A stretch of DNA of 62,806 nucleotides from Bacteroidales bacterium (GCA_016931855.1 JAFGDZ010000049.1:1-62806), one strand, 5' to 3'; positions 35,973-45,013 are shown, numbered from the stretch's first letter. Made by a program: numbers and translations. Notes: a model not told the origin generated them from the letters alone.

Positions 35973-37196
35973 ATGAAACTGGTAACAAAATCGATACTAC
36001 TTTTGCTAGCCTTAGGGCTAACTTTCCCATTTGTAGCCTTTCCCCAAAGTGCTACAAACGACAAGTACGTTGTAATGCTGTCGTTAGATGCGTTTAGATG
36101 GGACTACAGCACCCTAACCAATACACCCAACCTTGATAAAATTGCGAAGGAGGGAGTTAAAGCAAAAGCACTTATCCCCTGCTACCCTTCCAAAACATTT
36201 CCAAACCACTACTCCATGGCAACGGGTTTGCACCCCGATCATCATGGCATAGTTATGAACTCCTTTTACGACAGCACCCTTGGATACTACTCCATGAGGG
36301 ACAGAGCCGCTGTTGGCAACGGCGCATTTTATGGAGGCGAACCCATTTGGGTTACAGCCGAAAAACAGGGCGTTATCTCCGCATCATATTTTTGGGTTGG
36401 ATCGGAGGCTCCAGTTAAGGGCATTCACCCAACCTACTGGAAACCCTATGAGCAGCGCTCATCGCTGCTCTCTAGGCTCGATACGGTTATTCACTGGCTA
36501 TCGGTACCCCTAGAGCAAAGGCCAAGACTAATTACGTGGTACTTTCACGAACCCGATGCCATTGCCCATAAGTTTGGACCAACTCACCCTAAAACGCTTG
36601 CGTACGTGCAGCAACTGGATAGCATAATTGGAGTATTTATTAGTAAGATTGAATCCCTTCCCATTGCCGATAAAGTGAATATTCTTATTGTATCGGATCA
36701 CGGCATGGCCGATATCTTCCCAAGCCAATACATCAACCTAAGTCAATACATCAGCAAGGATGATTTTGATTTTGTAACTGGCGGAAACCCCGTTTACACG
36801 CTCCAACCCAAAAAAGGGGAAGAGGAAAAAGTCCTAAAGCGACTTAAAAGCATACCTAACCTTAAGGTTTATACCCGAAACGATATACCCCAAAGGCTGG
36901 TTTACGGTAGCAACCCCAGGGTTCATGACATTATTATAGAAGCAGAGCTAGGATACAGCATTGGTTTCTCATCAAAAACAAATGGATATAGTGGTGGCAC
37001 CCATGGATACGACAACGCCTATCCCGATATGCATGGTATTTTCTACGCCAAAGGCGAAGCCTTTAAAAAGGGGTATGAGCATAACGCATTTCAGAACGTA
37101 GAGCTTTACGGCATAATTTGCAATATTCTTGGGCTAACGCCCCAACCTACCGATGGCGATATATCTAAAGTAAACACACTGTTTAACAACCAGTAA
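35973..37196 (+). CDS. secreted nucleotide pyrophosphatase/phosphodiesterase-type alkaline phosphatase
   Basis: The 407-residue product has a signal peptide (cut near VAFPQS). It shows the full metal and nucleophile set of the alkaline phosphatase/NPP superfamily: Asp in VVMLSLDAFRWD, the Thr nucleophile in PSKTFPNHYSMATG, DAIAHKFGPTHP, VSDHGM and GGTHGYDN. It probably hydrolyses phosphodiesters or nucleotides in the periplasm for phosphate or nucleoside scavenging. It starts 19 bp after phr on the same strand. Confidence 0.92.
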   Translation: MKLVTKSILLLLALGLTFPFVAFPQSATNDKYVVMLSLDAFRWDYSTLTNTPNLDKIAKEGVKAKALIPCYPSKTFPNHYSMATGLHPDHHGIVMNSFYDSTLGYYSMRDRAAVGNGAFYGGEPIWVTAEKQGVISASYFWVGSEAPVKGIHPTYWKPYEQRSSLLSRLDTVIHWLSVPLEQRPRLITWYFHEPDAIAHKFGPTHPKTLAYVQQLDSIIGVFISKIESLPIADKVNILIVSDHGMADIFPSQYINLSQYISKDDFDFVTGGNPVYTLQPKKGEEEKVLKRLKSIPNLKVYTRNDIPQRLVYGSNPRVHDIIIEAELGYSIGFSSKTNGYSGGTHGYDNAYPDMHGIFYAKGEAFKKGYEHNAFQNVELYGIICNILGLTPQPTDGDISKVNTLFNNQ

Positions 37197-37258
37197 GCCG
37201 CTATTAAGGTTAGGATAAAATTAACACAAAAAAGTTTTCAACAGATTTGCCAATCTAC

Positions 37259-37289
37259 TTTGCAGGTGAAAAATTAACACTTACCTTTG
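37259..37289 (+). promoter_or_regulatory. Bacteroidota-type promoter of the DMT transporter gene
   Basis: TTTG at 37259-37262 (-33) and TACCTTTG at 37282-37289 (-7) are separated by 19 bp, the expected spacing. The gene start at 37305 is only 15 bp beyond the -7 box, so the transcript would have a leader of about 10 bases or less. Confidence 0.7.
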
Positions 37290-37304
37290 CCCAAACTTCA
37301 TGGT

Positions 37305-38189
37305 ATGGTATTCTTAATCTTAAGCATTCTTTCGTCCACGGCAATATTCATTACCTTTAAGCTTATTGGCCGTTATAAGATTAATACCTTTAGCGCCATT
37401 ATCATCAACTACATTGTAGCCTGCCTAGCAGGTTTTTTTTTGAGCAATAGTTTCCCCTCCCCCACACAAATAGTAACATCGCAATGGTTTCCGGTATCGC
37501 TGCTAATTGGCGTGATGTTTATTATTATGTTCTGGATAATTGGGCTTAGCACGCAAAAAGCGGGGGTAGCGGTTACAACCGTTGCCGGAAAGCTATCGGT
37601 TATTATCCCCATAGCATTCTCCATTTGGTACGAGGCAAACGACAAGCTAACCCCAGTAAAGCTTACAGGAATAGTACTTGCGCTTGTTGCTGTAGTTTTA
37701 ACATCGTACCGACAAAAGCACAGTGATGGAGAACAAAAGAAATTTCTACTCCCCCTTATTCTCTTCCTTGGAATGGGTATTGTTGACTCCTTTGTAAAGT
37801 ATGCACAAGCGGCGTACGTTTCCGATGAGGTAAACCCCATTTTCTCTGCAACGGTTTTTGGAATTGCCGGAATTACCGGTTTTCTTGCCCTGCCCTTTAA
37901 CAAGGATGCAACCAAAGATTTTGGGAAGCTAAAAACCTGGGCACTAGGTATTGTACTTGGGCTTGTAAACTTTGGATCCATATACTTTATTATTGGGGCA
38001 TTAAACCATATCGATATAAATACCGGACAACAAGCCGAAGGCTCCATAATATTTGGAATAAACAACCTTAGCATTGTTGTACTTAGCGTTATACTAGGCT
38101 TTGTGCTGTTCCGTGAACGCCCATCAAAAGTTAACTGGGCAGGCATTGCGCTATCGGTAATGGCCATACTAATTTTAACTACACTATAG
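37305..38189 (+). CDS. EamA-type DMT family transporter
   Basis: The protein (294 residues from the ATG at 37305) has ten hydrophobic segments in two EamA-like halves (MVFLILSILSSTAIFITFKL at the start, FRERPSKVNWAGIALSVMA near the end). The open frame extends upstream to a TTG at 37287, but that codon lies within the -7 promoter box, so 37305 is the likely start. The substrate of this metabolite exporter/importer family is not predictable. It is followed after 11 bp by a YigZ-family gene. Confidence 0.88.
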   Translation: MVFLILSILSSTAIFITFKLIGRYKINTFSAIIINYIVACLAGFFLSNSFPSPTQIVTSQWFPVSLLIGVMFIIMFWIIGLSTQKAGVAVTTVAGKLSVIIPIAFSIWYEANDKLTPVKLTGIVLALVAVVLTSYRQKHSDGEQKKFLLPLILFLGMGIVDSFVKYAQAAYVSDEVNPIFSATVFGIAGITGFLALPFNKDATKDFGKLKTWALGIVLGLVNFGSIYFIIGALNHIDINTGQQAEGSIIFGINNLSIVVLSVILGFVLFRERPSKVNWAGIALSVMAILILTTL

Positions 38190-38200
38190 GATAGGGATAA

Positions 38201-38806
38201 ATGGATACTTACCTCACCATAAAGGAGAAAGCCGAGGGCATTTACAAGGAGAAGGGCAGCAAATTTATTGCCCTTGCATACCCTGTAACCACCGAGGATG
38301 AGGTAAAAGACATTATTGCCGGCCTAAAAAAGGAGTACTACGATGCCCGCCACCACTGCTACGCCTACATTATTGGTGCAAAGGGCGAAAATTTTAGAGC
38401 TAACGACGACGGAGAACCATCGGGAACAGCGGGCCGTCCCATTCACGGGCAGCTGCTTAGCCATAGCGTTACCAATATACTTGTTGTGGTTATTCGCTAC
38501 TTTGGGGGTACAAAACTTGGCGTATCGGGTTTAATACACGCCTACAAAACAGCCGCCGCCGATGCGCTAAGCAACGCCATTATTGAAGAGAGAACCGTTA
38601 ACGATGTTTACAGAATTAGCTTTGCATATCCAGTAATGAACGACATTATGAAACTTGTAAAAGACGAAGATCTAGGCCTTTTAGACCAGCATTTTGACAA
38701 TACCTGCTCCGTTTCCCTATCCATTAGGCAAAGCAAAACCGATTTGGTTTTAGGGAAAATTGAGAAGATTGATTCAGCAATTTCTGAGTACGTAACTACA
38801 ATATAG
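38201..38806 (+). CDS. YigZ/IMPACT family protein
   Basis: The 201-residue product has the UPF0029/IMPACT N-terminal domain: KGSKFIALAYPV, HHCYAYIIG, NDDGEPSGTAGRP and VVVIRYFGGTKLG. A C-terminal YigZ-type ferredoxin-like domain follows. IMPACT relatives bind ribosome-associated factors in eukaryotes; the bacterial role is not established. A strong terminator follows directly. Confidence 0.92.
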   Translation: MDTYLTIKEKAEGIYKEKGSKFIALAYPVTTEDEVKDIIAGLKKEYYDARHHCYAYIIGAKGENFRANDDGEPSGTAGRPIHGQLLSHSVTNILVVVIRYFGGTKLGVSGLIHAYKTAAADALSNAIIEERTVNDVYRISFAYPVMNDIMKLVKDEDLGLLDQHFDNTCSVSLSIRQSKTDLVLGKIEKIDSAISEYVTTI

Positions 38807-38812
38807 GAATAG

Positions 38813-38839
38813 AAGCCCCGTTTATCGGGGCTTTTTTTT
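38813..38839 (+). terminator. terminator of the YigZ gene
   Basis: AAGCCCCG (38813-38820) and CGGGGCTT (38826-38833) with loop TTTAT, followed by T residues to 38839. This is a textbook intrinsic terminator separating it from pyrB. Confidence 0.92.
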
Positions 38840-38878
38840 GGTTGCACTAACATAAATATCACAATTAATCCTCACACA

Positions 38879-39787
38879 ATGAAAAACAAAAGTTTGGTTT
38901 CAATCAACGACCTAACCAAGGACGAAATCCTTAAGGTTCTTGACCTAGCCGAGGAATTTGCAGAAAACCCCAACCAACGCATCCTCGACGGGAAAGTGGT
39001 AGCAACACTTTTCTTTGAGCCATCAACCCGCACACGCCTTAGCTTTGAAAGCGCAGTGAATCGCCTTGGAGGTAGGGTTATTGGATTCTCCGAAGCTTCC
39101 AGCACTTCTGTTTCTAAAGGAGAGAGCCTAAAGGATACCATCCTTACCGTGGCCAACTACTCCGACCTCATTGTAATGCGCCATCCCATTGAGGGAAGCG
39201 CCCGTTACGCAAGCGAAGTATCGGGAGTTCCCATTATTAATGCTGGCGATGGAGCAAACCAGCACCCAACCCAAACCCTTCTGGATCTTTTCTCTATTAG
39301 AAAAACACAGGGAAAACTTGATGACCTAAACATTTTCCTTGTGGGCGACCTTAAGTACGGGCGTACCGTACACTCGCTACTCATGGCAATGAGCCACTTT
39401 AACGCATCGTTTACCTTTGTTGCGCCCAAGGAGCTACAAATGCCCAACGAGTACAAAATGTTCCTAAAGGAGAAGGGGCTTAAATTTACTGAGCAAACAG
39501 ACCTTAATGAGAACCTAGATAAGGCAGATATAATCTACATGACCCGCGTACAACGCGAGCGATTCTCCGACCCTATGGAGTACGAAAAGGTTAAGAACGT
39601 GTACGTGCTAAGGAACCACATGCTTGAGAACACCAAGCCCGGCATGAGGGTGCTACACCCACTCCCACGCGTTAACGAGATTCACACCGATGTTGACCCA
39701 AATCCACAAGCATACTACTTTACACAAGCACTAAACGGGGTTTACACCCGTATGGCTATTATGGCCTTAATTCTTGGTTTAAAGTAA
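38879..39787 (+). CDS. pyrB: aspartate carbamoyltransferase catalytic chain
   Basis: The 302-residue enzyme joins carbamoyl phosphate and L-aspartate in pyrimidine synthesis. The carbamoyl-phosphate motif STRTRLSFE (about 50-58), the SKGESLKDT loop (about 80), HPTQTLLD and the C-terminal HPLPRVNE are all present. The regulatory chain gene follows 18 bp later, consistent with a c6r6-type holoenzyme. No PyrR-type or leader attenuator is evident in the short upstream gap, which holds only the preceding terminator. Confidence 0.97.
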   Translation: MKNKSLVSINDLTKDEILKVLDLAEEFAENPNQRILDGKVVATLFFEPSTRTRLSFESAVNRLGGRVIGFSEASSTSVSKGESLKDTILTVANYSDLIVMRHPIEGSARYASEVSGVPIINAGDGANQHPTQTLLDLFSIRKTQGKLDDLNIFLVGDLKYGRTVHSLLMAMSHFNASFTFVAPKELQMPNEYKMFLKEKGLKFTEQTDLNENLDKADIIYMTRVQRERFSDPMEYEKVKNVYVLRNHMLENTKPGMRVLHPLPRVNEIHTDVDPNPQAYYFTQALNGVYTRMAIMALILGLK

Positions 39788-39805
39788 CCCATTAAAAAAC
39801 TAGCC

Positions 39806-40264
39806 ATGTCTAAAAACAAACAGCTAAGCGTTAGTGCAATCCAGAATGGTACCGTAATTGACCATATCCCAGCACAAAACCTTTTTAAGGTAATTAACAT
39901 TCTGAGCCTCGATAAAATTAATAACCAAATAACCTTTGGTTCAAACCTCGAAAGCCAAAAACTTGGGCACAAAGCCATTATTAAAATTGCCGATAAGTTT
40001 TTTAGGGACGATGAAATTAACCGCATTGCCCTAGTAGCCCCTCATGCTAAGCTTAATATCATTAAGGATTACGAGGTTGTTGAGAAGAAAACGGTTAATG
40101 TACCCGACGATTTTACAGGCATCGTAAGGTGCGTTAACCCTAAGTGCGTTACCAACCACGAAAAAATCGCCCAAAAGTTTTATGTGGTTGACAAAGCCTC
40201 GGTATCGCTAAAGTGCCACTACTGCGAAAAGATTACCGACGAGGAGCACATGGAATTCTTATAG
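39806..40264 (+). CDS. pyrI: aspartate carbamoyltransferase regulatory chain
   Basis: The 152-residue subunit has an N-terminal nucleotide-binding domain (NGTVIDHIPAQNLFKVINIL) and a C-terminal zinc domain with four Cys (CVNPKCVTNHE and CHYCEK). It transmits allosteric control by nucleotides to PyrB. It is the last gene of the pyrBI operon and ends before a strong bidirectional terminator. Confidence 0.96.
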   Translation: MSKNKQLSVSAIQNGTVIDHIPAQNLFKVINILSLDKINNQITFGSNLESQKLGHKAIIKIADKFFRDDEINRIALVAPHAKLNIIKDYEVVEKKTVNVPDDFTGIVRCVNPKCVTNHEKIAQKFYVVDKASVSLKCHYCEKITDEEHMEFL

Positions 40265-40280
40265 TACGTACAACTCCTAA

Positions 40281-40311
40281 TAACAAAGGCGGCTAAAAGC
40301 CGCCTTTGTTA
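40281..40311. terminator. bidirectional terminator between pyrI and DUF4293
   Basis: TAACAAAGGCGGCT (40281-40294) pairs with 40298-40311 (14 bp, loop AAA). The stem ends are rich in A/T on both sides, so it suits the convergent genes on either strand. Confidence 0.85.
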
Positions 40312-40329
40312 TACAATCTACAATCAAAA

Positions 40330-40797
40330 CTATCGCAACCTATCGAGCGAGCGTACCAGCGCCTCGTCCTTAGCAATTGCTCGCAATGCCAAGAATGAAA
40401 GAATTGCCGATACCAAAGGGAATATAAATACTACACCAAAAGATGATTCCCCTTCAATAGTACCAGTAGCAGCCGTTATATAGTAGTACATTAATCCTTG
40501 TAGCCCAACAAGCAGTACTATATTAAAAACGCAAAGCCGTATTTGAAGCATTCTTTTTTTGTAAAGGAATATCGCAACAAGAGCCAAAACCAACGAAACG
40601 CTGGCTAATACAATTACTGGAGTAACGGTAAATAGGGGCTCAGTAAAGGTCCCATCGTCGGGAAGCAACCCTTTTACACCTAATGTGTAAAGAGATAAGT
40701 CCGAGGTTTTTAGTATCTCCGCAAACGGATAAATGCCAATAAAGGCAATTAGTACTGCTACTACCAATAAGTAAAGGGATTGTATTCTCTGAATCAT
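40330..40797 (-). CDS. DUF4293 family membrane protein
   Basis: The 155-residue product begins with the family signature MIQRIQSLYLLVVAVLI and has four TM helices (about 6-26, 54-76, 84-105, 115-137). DUF4293 proteins are common in Bacteroidota and have no assigned function. The gene stands alone and is divergent from the nucleoside phosphorylase gene. Confidence 0.85.
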   Translation of the reverse strand: MIQRIQSLYLLVVAVLIAFIGIYPFAEILKTSDLSLYTLGVKGLLPDDGTFTEPLFTVTPVIVLASVSLVLALVAIFLYKKRMLQIRLCVFNIVLLVGLQGLMYYYITAATGTIEGESSFGVVFIFPLVSAILSFLALRAIAKDEALVRSLDRLR

Positions 40798-41000
40798 TTT
40801 TCCAGGATTAAAAAATCAGTTCAAAATAAAAATTGAGTAAAAATAACATAAAGCAGGCTAATACGCAAGATTGTTTCTGTTGGCTACAATGTAAGTACCA
40901 CTTAGCACAAGCCAAATAAATAGCATAGTATTAAGAGTTAGCATCAACAAACCAAGCATCAAATTAACAACGTTACATTTCACCCTTTCCCGTTTTTTTT

Positions 41001-41008
41001 TACATTTG
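41001..41008 (+). promoter_or_regulatory. -7 box of the nucleoside phosphorylase gene
   Basis: TACATTTG fits TAnnTTTG exactly, 19 bp before the ATG. TTTC at 40978-40981, at about the right distance, may be a weak -33 element. Confidence 0.55.
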
Positions 41009-41027
41009 CTTTTTAAATCTTTTAGCA

Positions 41028-41900
41028 ATGAGAATAATTGAACCTTCAGAACTAATAATCAATCCAGATGGGAGCATCTTTCATCTTCATCTTAAGCCCG
41101 AACATCTGGCCGATACTGTAATCCTAGTTGGCGACCCTGGTAGAGTTGAAACAGTATCATCCTTCTTCTCAAGTATCGAAGTTTCTGTGTCAAACAGGGA
41201 GTTCATGTCCGTAACGGGAATATACAACGGCAAGCGATTAACCGTTGTGTCAACTGGTATTGGAACGGACAACATTGACATTGTTGTAAATGAGCTTGAT
41301 GCGCTTGCCAACATCAATCTAAATACAAGAACCGTAAAAGCAGAGAAGAAGAAGCTAACCCTTGTAAGGCTAGGAACCAGCGGTGCAATACAAGCCGACA
41401 TTCCCATTGAGAGCTACGTAATGACCGAAACATCCATTGGTTTTGATGGGCTACTTAACTTTTACGCTGGGCGTAACGAGGTTTGTGACCTTGAAATGGA
41501 GGAGGCATTCCTTGCCCATACCCAGTGGAATGCGCAATGCGCAAAGCCCTACTTTGCCAACTCGGCACCACGGCTGGTTAACCTTTTTGCCGACTTCACC
41601 ATTAAGGGCGTAACCATATCGGCTCCTGGATTCTATGGGCCTCAGGGTAGGGTGTTACGACTACCTTTGGCCGATGAGCATCTTAACGATAAAATTGAGA
41701 CCTTCCTGTACAAGGGGCGCAGAATTACTAATTTTGAGATGGAGAGCTCTGCCATTAACGGCCTTTCGGCACTTTTAGGGCACGATGCCATTACCATTTG
41801 CGCAATTATTGCCAACAGAGTAAACAAAGGAGCTACAAAGGATTACAAGCCTGCAGTGAAAAACCTTATTGAGCAAACCCTTATACGCTTAACCAAATAA
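41028..41900 (+). CDS. nucleoside phosphorylase (uridine phosphorylase-like)
   Basis: The 290-residue enzyme has the PNP/UDP family layout: VILVGDPGRVETV for phosphate binding (about 32), STGIGTDNIDIV, the LVRLGTSGAIQ segment, and the ribose/base-binding NFEMESSAINGLSALLGHDAI. It probably cleaves uridine or a purine nucleoside with phosphate in nucleoside salvage. The substrate cannot be fixed from these motifs. A transglutaminase-like gene follows 12 bp later. Confidence 0.88.
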   Translation: MRIIEPSELIINPDGSIFHLHLKPEHLADTVILVGDPGRVETVSSFFSSIEVSVSNREFMSVTGIYNGKRLTVVSTGIGTDNIDIVVNELDALANINLNTRTVKAEKKKLTLVRLGTSGAIQADIPIESYVMTETSIGFDGLLNFYAGRNEVCDLEMEEAFLAHTQWNAQCAKPYFANSAPRLVNLFADFTIKGVTISAPGFYGPQGRVLRLPLADEHLNDKIETFLYKGRRITNFEMESSAINGLSALLGHDAITICAIIANRVNKGATKDYKPAVKNLIEQTLIRLTK

Positions 41901-41912
41901 ACAGAATCGGCA

Positions 41913-42791
41913 ATGGAGAACAAGGAGATTAAGGCGCTTATTGCTTTACTCGACGATCCTGACTTGAACGTTTTTCAGGCCGTATCAAATAAGATCATCG
42001 GCCAAGGGCCGGTGATCGTTCCTCTTTTAGAAAAAGCATGGGAATCGTCTCTCGACGAATTAATGCAGACGCGAATTGAGAGCTTAATACATTCCATACA
42101 GCTAAACAACGTAGAGGAGAACTTGGCTGCATGGGTTAACCAAGGAGCAGTTAACTTACTCGATGGGGCATTCCTTGTAGCCAAATACCAGTACCCAGAG
42201 CTTAGCTTAAGTGCAATAGATAAGTCCATAGAGGCTATTAAAAAGGATATTTGGATTGAGCTAAACGACAATTTAACCGCGCTAGAAAAGGTTAAAATTC
42301 TTAACCACGTTATCTTTGAGGTTCATGGCTTTGCGGCAAACCTATCCAACTTCTATTCGCCACAAAACAGCTTTATAAACCAAGTGCTGGAAACAAAAAA
42401 GGGAGGACAAATTTCCCTAGCTATAGTATATTCCATTATCGGACAAAAGTTAGGCCTACCCATTTTTGGGGTCGATTTACCCAAAAACTTCATCCTCTGC
42501 TATAAGGATAGGTATAAAGCCTCAGCGCCCAATGCTGATTCCCGCGATGAGATTCTATTCTACATAAACCCATTTAACAAAGGAACCGCTCTTAGTCGTA
42601 GGGAAATTGAATACTTTTTAACGCAGCAAAATATCGAACAAAAAAAGGAACACTTCCTGCCGTGTAGTAATCAGGAAACAATTTCGCAGCTAATAGTAGG
42701 GCTAATCCTTGCTTACGAACGCCTAGGGTATAAGGACAAAATTGAGGATTTAAGAAAACTGTATTGGACGGTAAAGGAGAAGAAAGGATAG
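41913..42791 (+). CDS. SirB1-like transglutaminase-core protein
   Basis: The 292-residue product has a helical repeat-like N-terminus (EIKALIALLDDPDLNVFQAV) and a Transglut_core2 domain (VKILNHVIFEVHGFAAN, then NSFINQVLETKKGGQISLAI). At the position of the transglutaminase Cys the sequence reads GGQISLAIVY, as in SirB1/UPF0162 proteins that lack the nucleophile. It is probably not an active transglutaminase. It is likely co-transcribed with the phosphorylase gene. Confidence 0.82.
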   Translation: MENKEIKALIALLDDPDLNVFQAVSNKIIGQGPVIVPLLEKAWESSLDELMQTRIESLIHSIQLNNVEENLAAWVNQGAVNLLDGAFLVAKYQYPELSLSAIDKSIEAIKKDIWIELNDNLTALEKVKILNHVIFEVHGFAANLSNFYSPQNSFINQVLETKKGGQISLAIVYSIIGQKLGLPIFGVDLPKNFILCYKDRYKASAPNADSRDEILFYINPFNKGTALSRREIEYFLTQQNIEQKKEHFLPCSNQETISQLIVGLILAYERLGYKDKIEDLRKLYWTVKEKKG

Positions 42792-42959
42792 ATAAAGGAG
42801 AAAGGAGCTTGTCTCCTTGCGTAGGGTCTGCTTGTGTCAACCTCAGGCAAGAAAGAAAACTGCCCCTAGGTGAGATTAAAGGTTAGAACTAATACTCAAG
42901 ACTAAGGCTTAGTGGGTGAAACTTAACGATTCACGTCTTACTATTCTCTATTAAAAAGG

Positions 42960-43178
42960 TTACTCAAAGCGGAGCTTAAGCTGGTGCCCCTTACCAACCC
43001 TAAGTAACATTTCCTCATCAAGCATGGCTTGAACATCGGGCCTACAACGCCCACAGCCCGTAGCAGCACCCGTTGCAAGCTGAACATCGATAATGGAATC
43101 CAATTCCAACTTGCGAATTTTGGAGCGCACCACCGATGCTTTTACCTCCTTACAATGACAGAGAGTTCCTTTTTTCAT
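42960..43178 (-). CDS. bacterioferritin-associated ferredoxin-like [2Fe-2S] protein
   Basis: The 72-residue product carries the BFD-like [2Fe-2S] arrangement: CHCKEV near its start and CGRC 33 residues later (GAATGCGRCRPDVQAML). The frame extends upstream to 43274, but the extra 32 residues show no family match and the ATG at 43178 directly precedes KKGTLCHCKEV, so I start there. BFD proteins deliver electrons for iron release or assist Fe-S enzymes. No ferritin gene is adjacent. Confidence 0.82.
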   Translation of the reverse strand: MKKGTLCHCKEVKASVVRSKIRKLELDSIIDVQLATGAATGCGRCRPDVQAMLDEEMLLRVGKGHQLKLRFE

Positions 43179-43322
43179 GCCTTTAGAATAAGTCTCAAAG
43201 ATAGCTGAGCGTACACTTATTGCACCGTGTAACCATAAATAATTACCAACAAAAAGGCCTGCAACAAACACCAACTAATTACAATTAGCTCACCACATTA
43301 ACGTATAAAATGGCAATATACG

Positions 43323-43354
43323 TTTGGAAATAAGAGATGTAATACCTACTTTTG
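43323..43354 (+). promoter_or_regulatory. Bacteroidota-type promoter of rpsF-rpsR-rplI
   Basis: TTTG at 43323-43326 (-33) and TACTTTTG at 43347-43354 (-7) with 20 bp between them match the phylum consensus well. The first ATG of the operon is 34 bp downstream. Confidence 0.8.
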
Positions 43355-43388
43355 CGGGCTCAATAATTACAAACTAATAGTTTAAATT

Positions 43389-43742
43389 ATGTTAAACCAG
43401 TACGAAACCGTTTTCATTGCAACTCCCGTTTTGTCTGAGGCCCAGATGAAGGAAGCGGTTAGCAAGTTCAAAGGTGTCATCACCGAGAATGGAGGTGAAA
43501 TTGTACACGAAGAGAACTGGGGACTAAGAAAGTTGGCCTACCCCATTCAGAAAAAAACCACCGGTTTTTACTACCTACTTGAGTTCAAGGCGGAAGGTTC
43601 GTTAATCGACAAGCTAGAAGTACAGTACCGTCGTGACGAGAGAATTATCCGTTTCTTAACTTTCCGTATGGACAAGTATGCTGTTGAATACGCAGGAAGG
43701 AAACGCAGCGCTAAAGTTGAACAAAAACAGCAGGAGGAATAA
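43389..43742 (+). CDS. rpsF: 30S ribosomal protein bS6
   Basis: The 117-residue product has the bS6 fold and signatures ([60 protein letters not shown]). It binds 16S rRNA with bS18. The gene leads the rpsF-rpsR-rplI operon and itself has no Shine-Dalgarno sequence. Its 3' end carries the strong ribosome-binding site of rpsR. Confidence 0.97.
   Translation: MLNQYETVFIATPVLSEAQMKEAVSKFKGVITENGGEIVHEENWGLRKLAYPIQKKTTGFYYLLEFKAEGSLIDKLEVQYRRDERIIRFLTFRMDKYAVEYAGRKRSAKVEQKQQEE
43732..43738 (+). promoter_or_regulatory. strong Shine-Dalgarno site of rpsR
   Basis: AGGAGGA lies six bases before the rpsR ATG and inside the last codons of rpsF. Most genes in this window have no such site, so it stands out. 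It may permit control by ribosomes with an exposed anti-SD. Confidence 0.75.
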
Positions 43743-43744
43743 CC

Positions 43745-44014
43745 ATGAGCCAAAATCAAAGCGAGATCAGATATCTCACCCCACCAACCGTTGAGATTAA
43801 GAAGAAGAAATACTGCCGCTTCAAGAAAAACGGAATTAAGTACGTTGATTACAAAGACGCAGAGTTCTTGAAGAAATTCTTAAACGAGCAAGGAAAAATT
43901 CTTCCTCGTCGCCTTACCGGTACATCACTTAAGTACCAACGTAAAGTGGCAACTGCCGTAAAAAGGGCTCGCCACTTGGCACTTCTGCCCTTCGTAACCG
44001 ACTTGTTGAAATAA
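43745..44014 (+). CDS. rpsR: 30S ribosomal protein bS18
   Basis: The 89-residue protein has the bS18 core ([51 protein letters not shown]). It starts 2 bp after rpsF and is preceded by a canonical AGGAGGA. In Bacteroidota ribosomes bS18 is one of the proteins lining the pocket that sequesters the anti-SD, which makes its own SD notable. Confidence 0.97.
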   Translation: MSQNQSEIRYLTPPTVEIKKKKYCRFKKNGIKYVDYKDAEFLKKFLNEQGKILPRRLTGTSLKYQRKVATAVKRARHLALLPFVTDLLK

Positions 44015-44020
44015 AACGTT

Positions 44021-44027
44021 AGGAGGA
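44021..44027 (+). promoter_or_regulatory. strong Shine-Dalgarno site of rplI
   Basis: AGGAGGA lies seven bases before the rplI ATG, the second full SD in this operon. Confidence 0.75.
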
Positions 44028-44034
44028 CAAATAG

Positions 44035-44481
44035 ATGGAAATTATACTAAAACAAGATGTGACCAACGTTGGTCATGCAGATGATATCGTAACTGTAAAA
44101 AATGGTTACGCTCGCAACTATTTAATTCCTAGCGGATATGCAATTGCTGCAACAGTATCTGCTAAGAAGGTTCTAGCTGAGAACATTAAGCAAAGAGCTC
44201 ACAAAGCAGCTAAGATTAAAGCTGATGCTGAAGAGTTTGCTAAGAAACTTGAAGGAGTTAAGCTTACCATTGGTGCTAAAACTAGCAGTACTGGTAAAAT
44301 CTTTGGCTCTGTAAACACCATCCAAATTGCTGAAGCTCTTGTAGCTAAAGGTTTTGATATCGATCGCAAAACCATCCACATCAAGGAAGAGCAAGTTAAG
44401 GAAGTTGGTAACTACACCGTTGAGATTAAGCTTCACCGCGATGTTAAGGTTACTATTGAGTTTGAAGTTGTTGCTGAGTAG
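44035..44481 (+). CDS. rplI: 50S ribosomal protein bL9
   Basis: The 148-residue protein begins with the bL9 signature (MEIILKQDVTNVGHADDIVT, NGYARNYLIPSGYA), followed by the long connecting helix (about 40-75) and the C-terminal RNA-binding domain. It is the last gene of the ribosomal operon, 20 bp after rpsR, with a strong terminator downstream. Confidence 0.97.
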   Translation: MEIILKQDVTNVGHADDIVTVKNGYARNYLIPSGYAIAATVSAKKVLAENIKQRAHKAAKIKADAEEFAKKLEGVKLTIGAKTSSTGKIFGSVNTIQIAEALVAKGFDIDRKTIHIKEEQVKEVGNYTVEIKLHRDVKVTIEFEVVAE

Positions 44482-44506
44482 TTACTATTATTCGGCTCAT
44501 CAGAAT

Positions 44507-44535
44507 AAAAAAAGCCCCTTTAAGGGGCTTTTTTT
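44507..44535. terminator. bidirectional terminator between rplI and ridA
   Basis: AAAAAAAGCCCCTT (44507-44520) pairs with AAGGGGCTTTTTTT (44522-44535). The GC core lies within A- and T-runs, so it can end transcription on both strands (rplI and ridA converge here). Confidence 0.9.
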
Positions 44536-44555
44536 ATGTGTAATAGTACCGGTAG

Positions 44556-44933
44556 CTATCGGGCAGCAACTGCTTCAATCTCAACTAAAGCACCCAACGG
44601 AAGCCTAACTACACCATAAGCAGCGCGAGCAGGCATATCCTTGGTAAAATAACGTGCATATACCTCATTCATGGCTGCAAAGTTATCCATATCGCTAAGC
44701 AAGCAGGTTGTTTTAATTACGTTGTCAAAGGTCATACCCGCCTCGGCAAGAATTGCTCCCATATTTTTAAGCACCTGTTCAGTTTGCTCCTTTATTCCTC
44801 CTTCAACAAAAACGCCAGCAGCAGGATCAATAGGAATTTGGCCTGAAATAAAAAGCATTCCGTTTGCCTCTACAGCTTGACTGTATGGGCCAACAGCCTT
44901 AGGCGCATTAGGGGTATTAACTATTTTCTTCAT
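44556..44933 (-). CDS. ridA: RidA-family reactive intermediate deaminase
   Basis: The 125-residue enzyme has RidA hallmarks: NAPKAVGPYSQAVEANGMLF at the start, ISGQIPIDP, the conserved Asn in DNVIKTTCLLSDM, and the substrate-binding Arg in ARAAYGVVRLP. It hydrolyses toxic enamine/imine intermediates from PLP enzymes. The lptD gene lies upstream in the opposite reading order on the same strand, 80 bp away. Confidence 0.95.
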   Translation of the reverse strand: MKKIVNTPNAPKAVGPYSQAVEANGMLFISGQIPIDPAAGVFVEGGIKEQTEQVLKNMGAILAEAGMTFDNVIKTTCLLSDMDNFAAMNEVYARYFTKDMPARAAYGVVRLPLGALVEIEAVAAR

Positions 44934-45013
44934 AGTAGTATTAATTTGTGGTTAAATGCATCCGTATTTATCCTAATACATAAGGATAAGGAGGCAATGT
45001 ATGATAAAATTAA

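Noticed and set aside
37409-38167. 252-residue minus-strand ORF opposite the DMT transporter gene
   Set aside because: It is an antisense shadow of a well-supported membrane protein gene; the sequence has no family features.
41913-42791. Active transglutaminase/protease
   Set aside because: The usual Cys position in the core reads GGQISLAI as in SirB1-type proteins, so catalysis is not supported.
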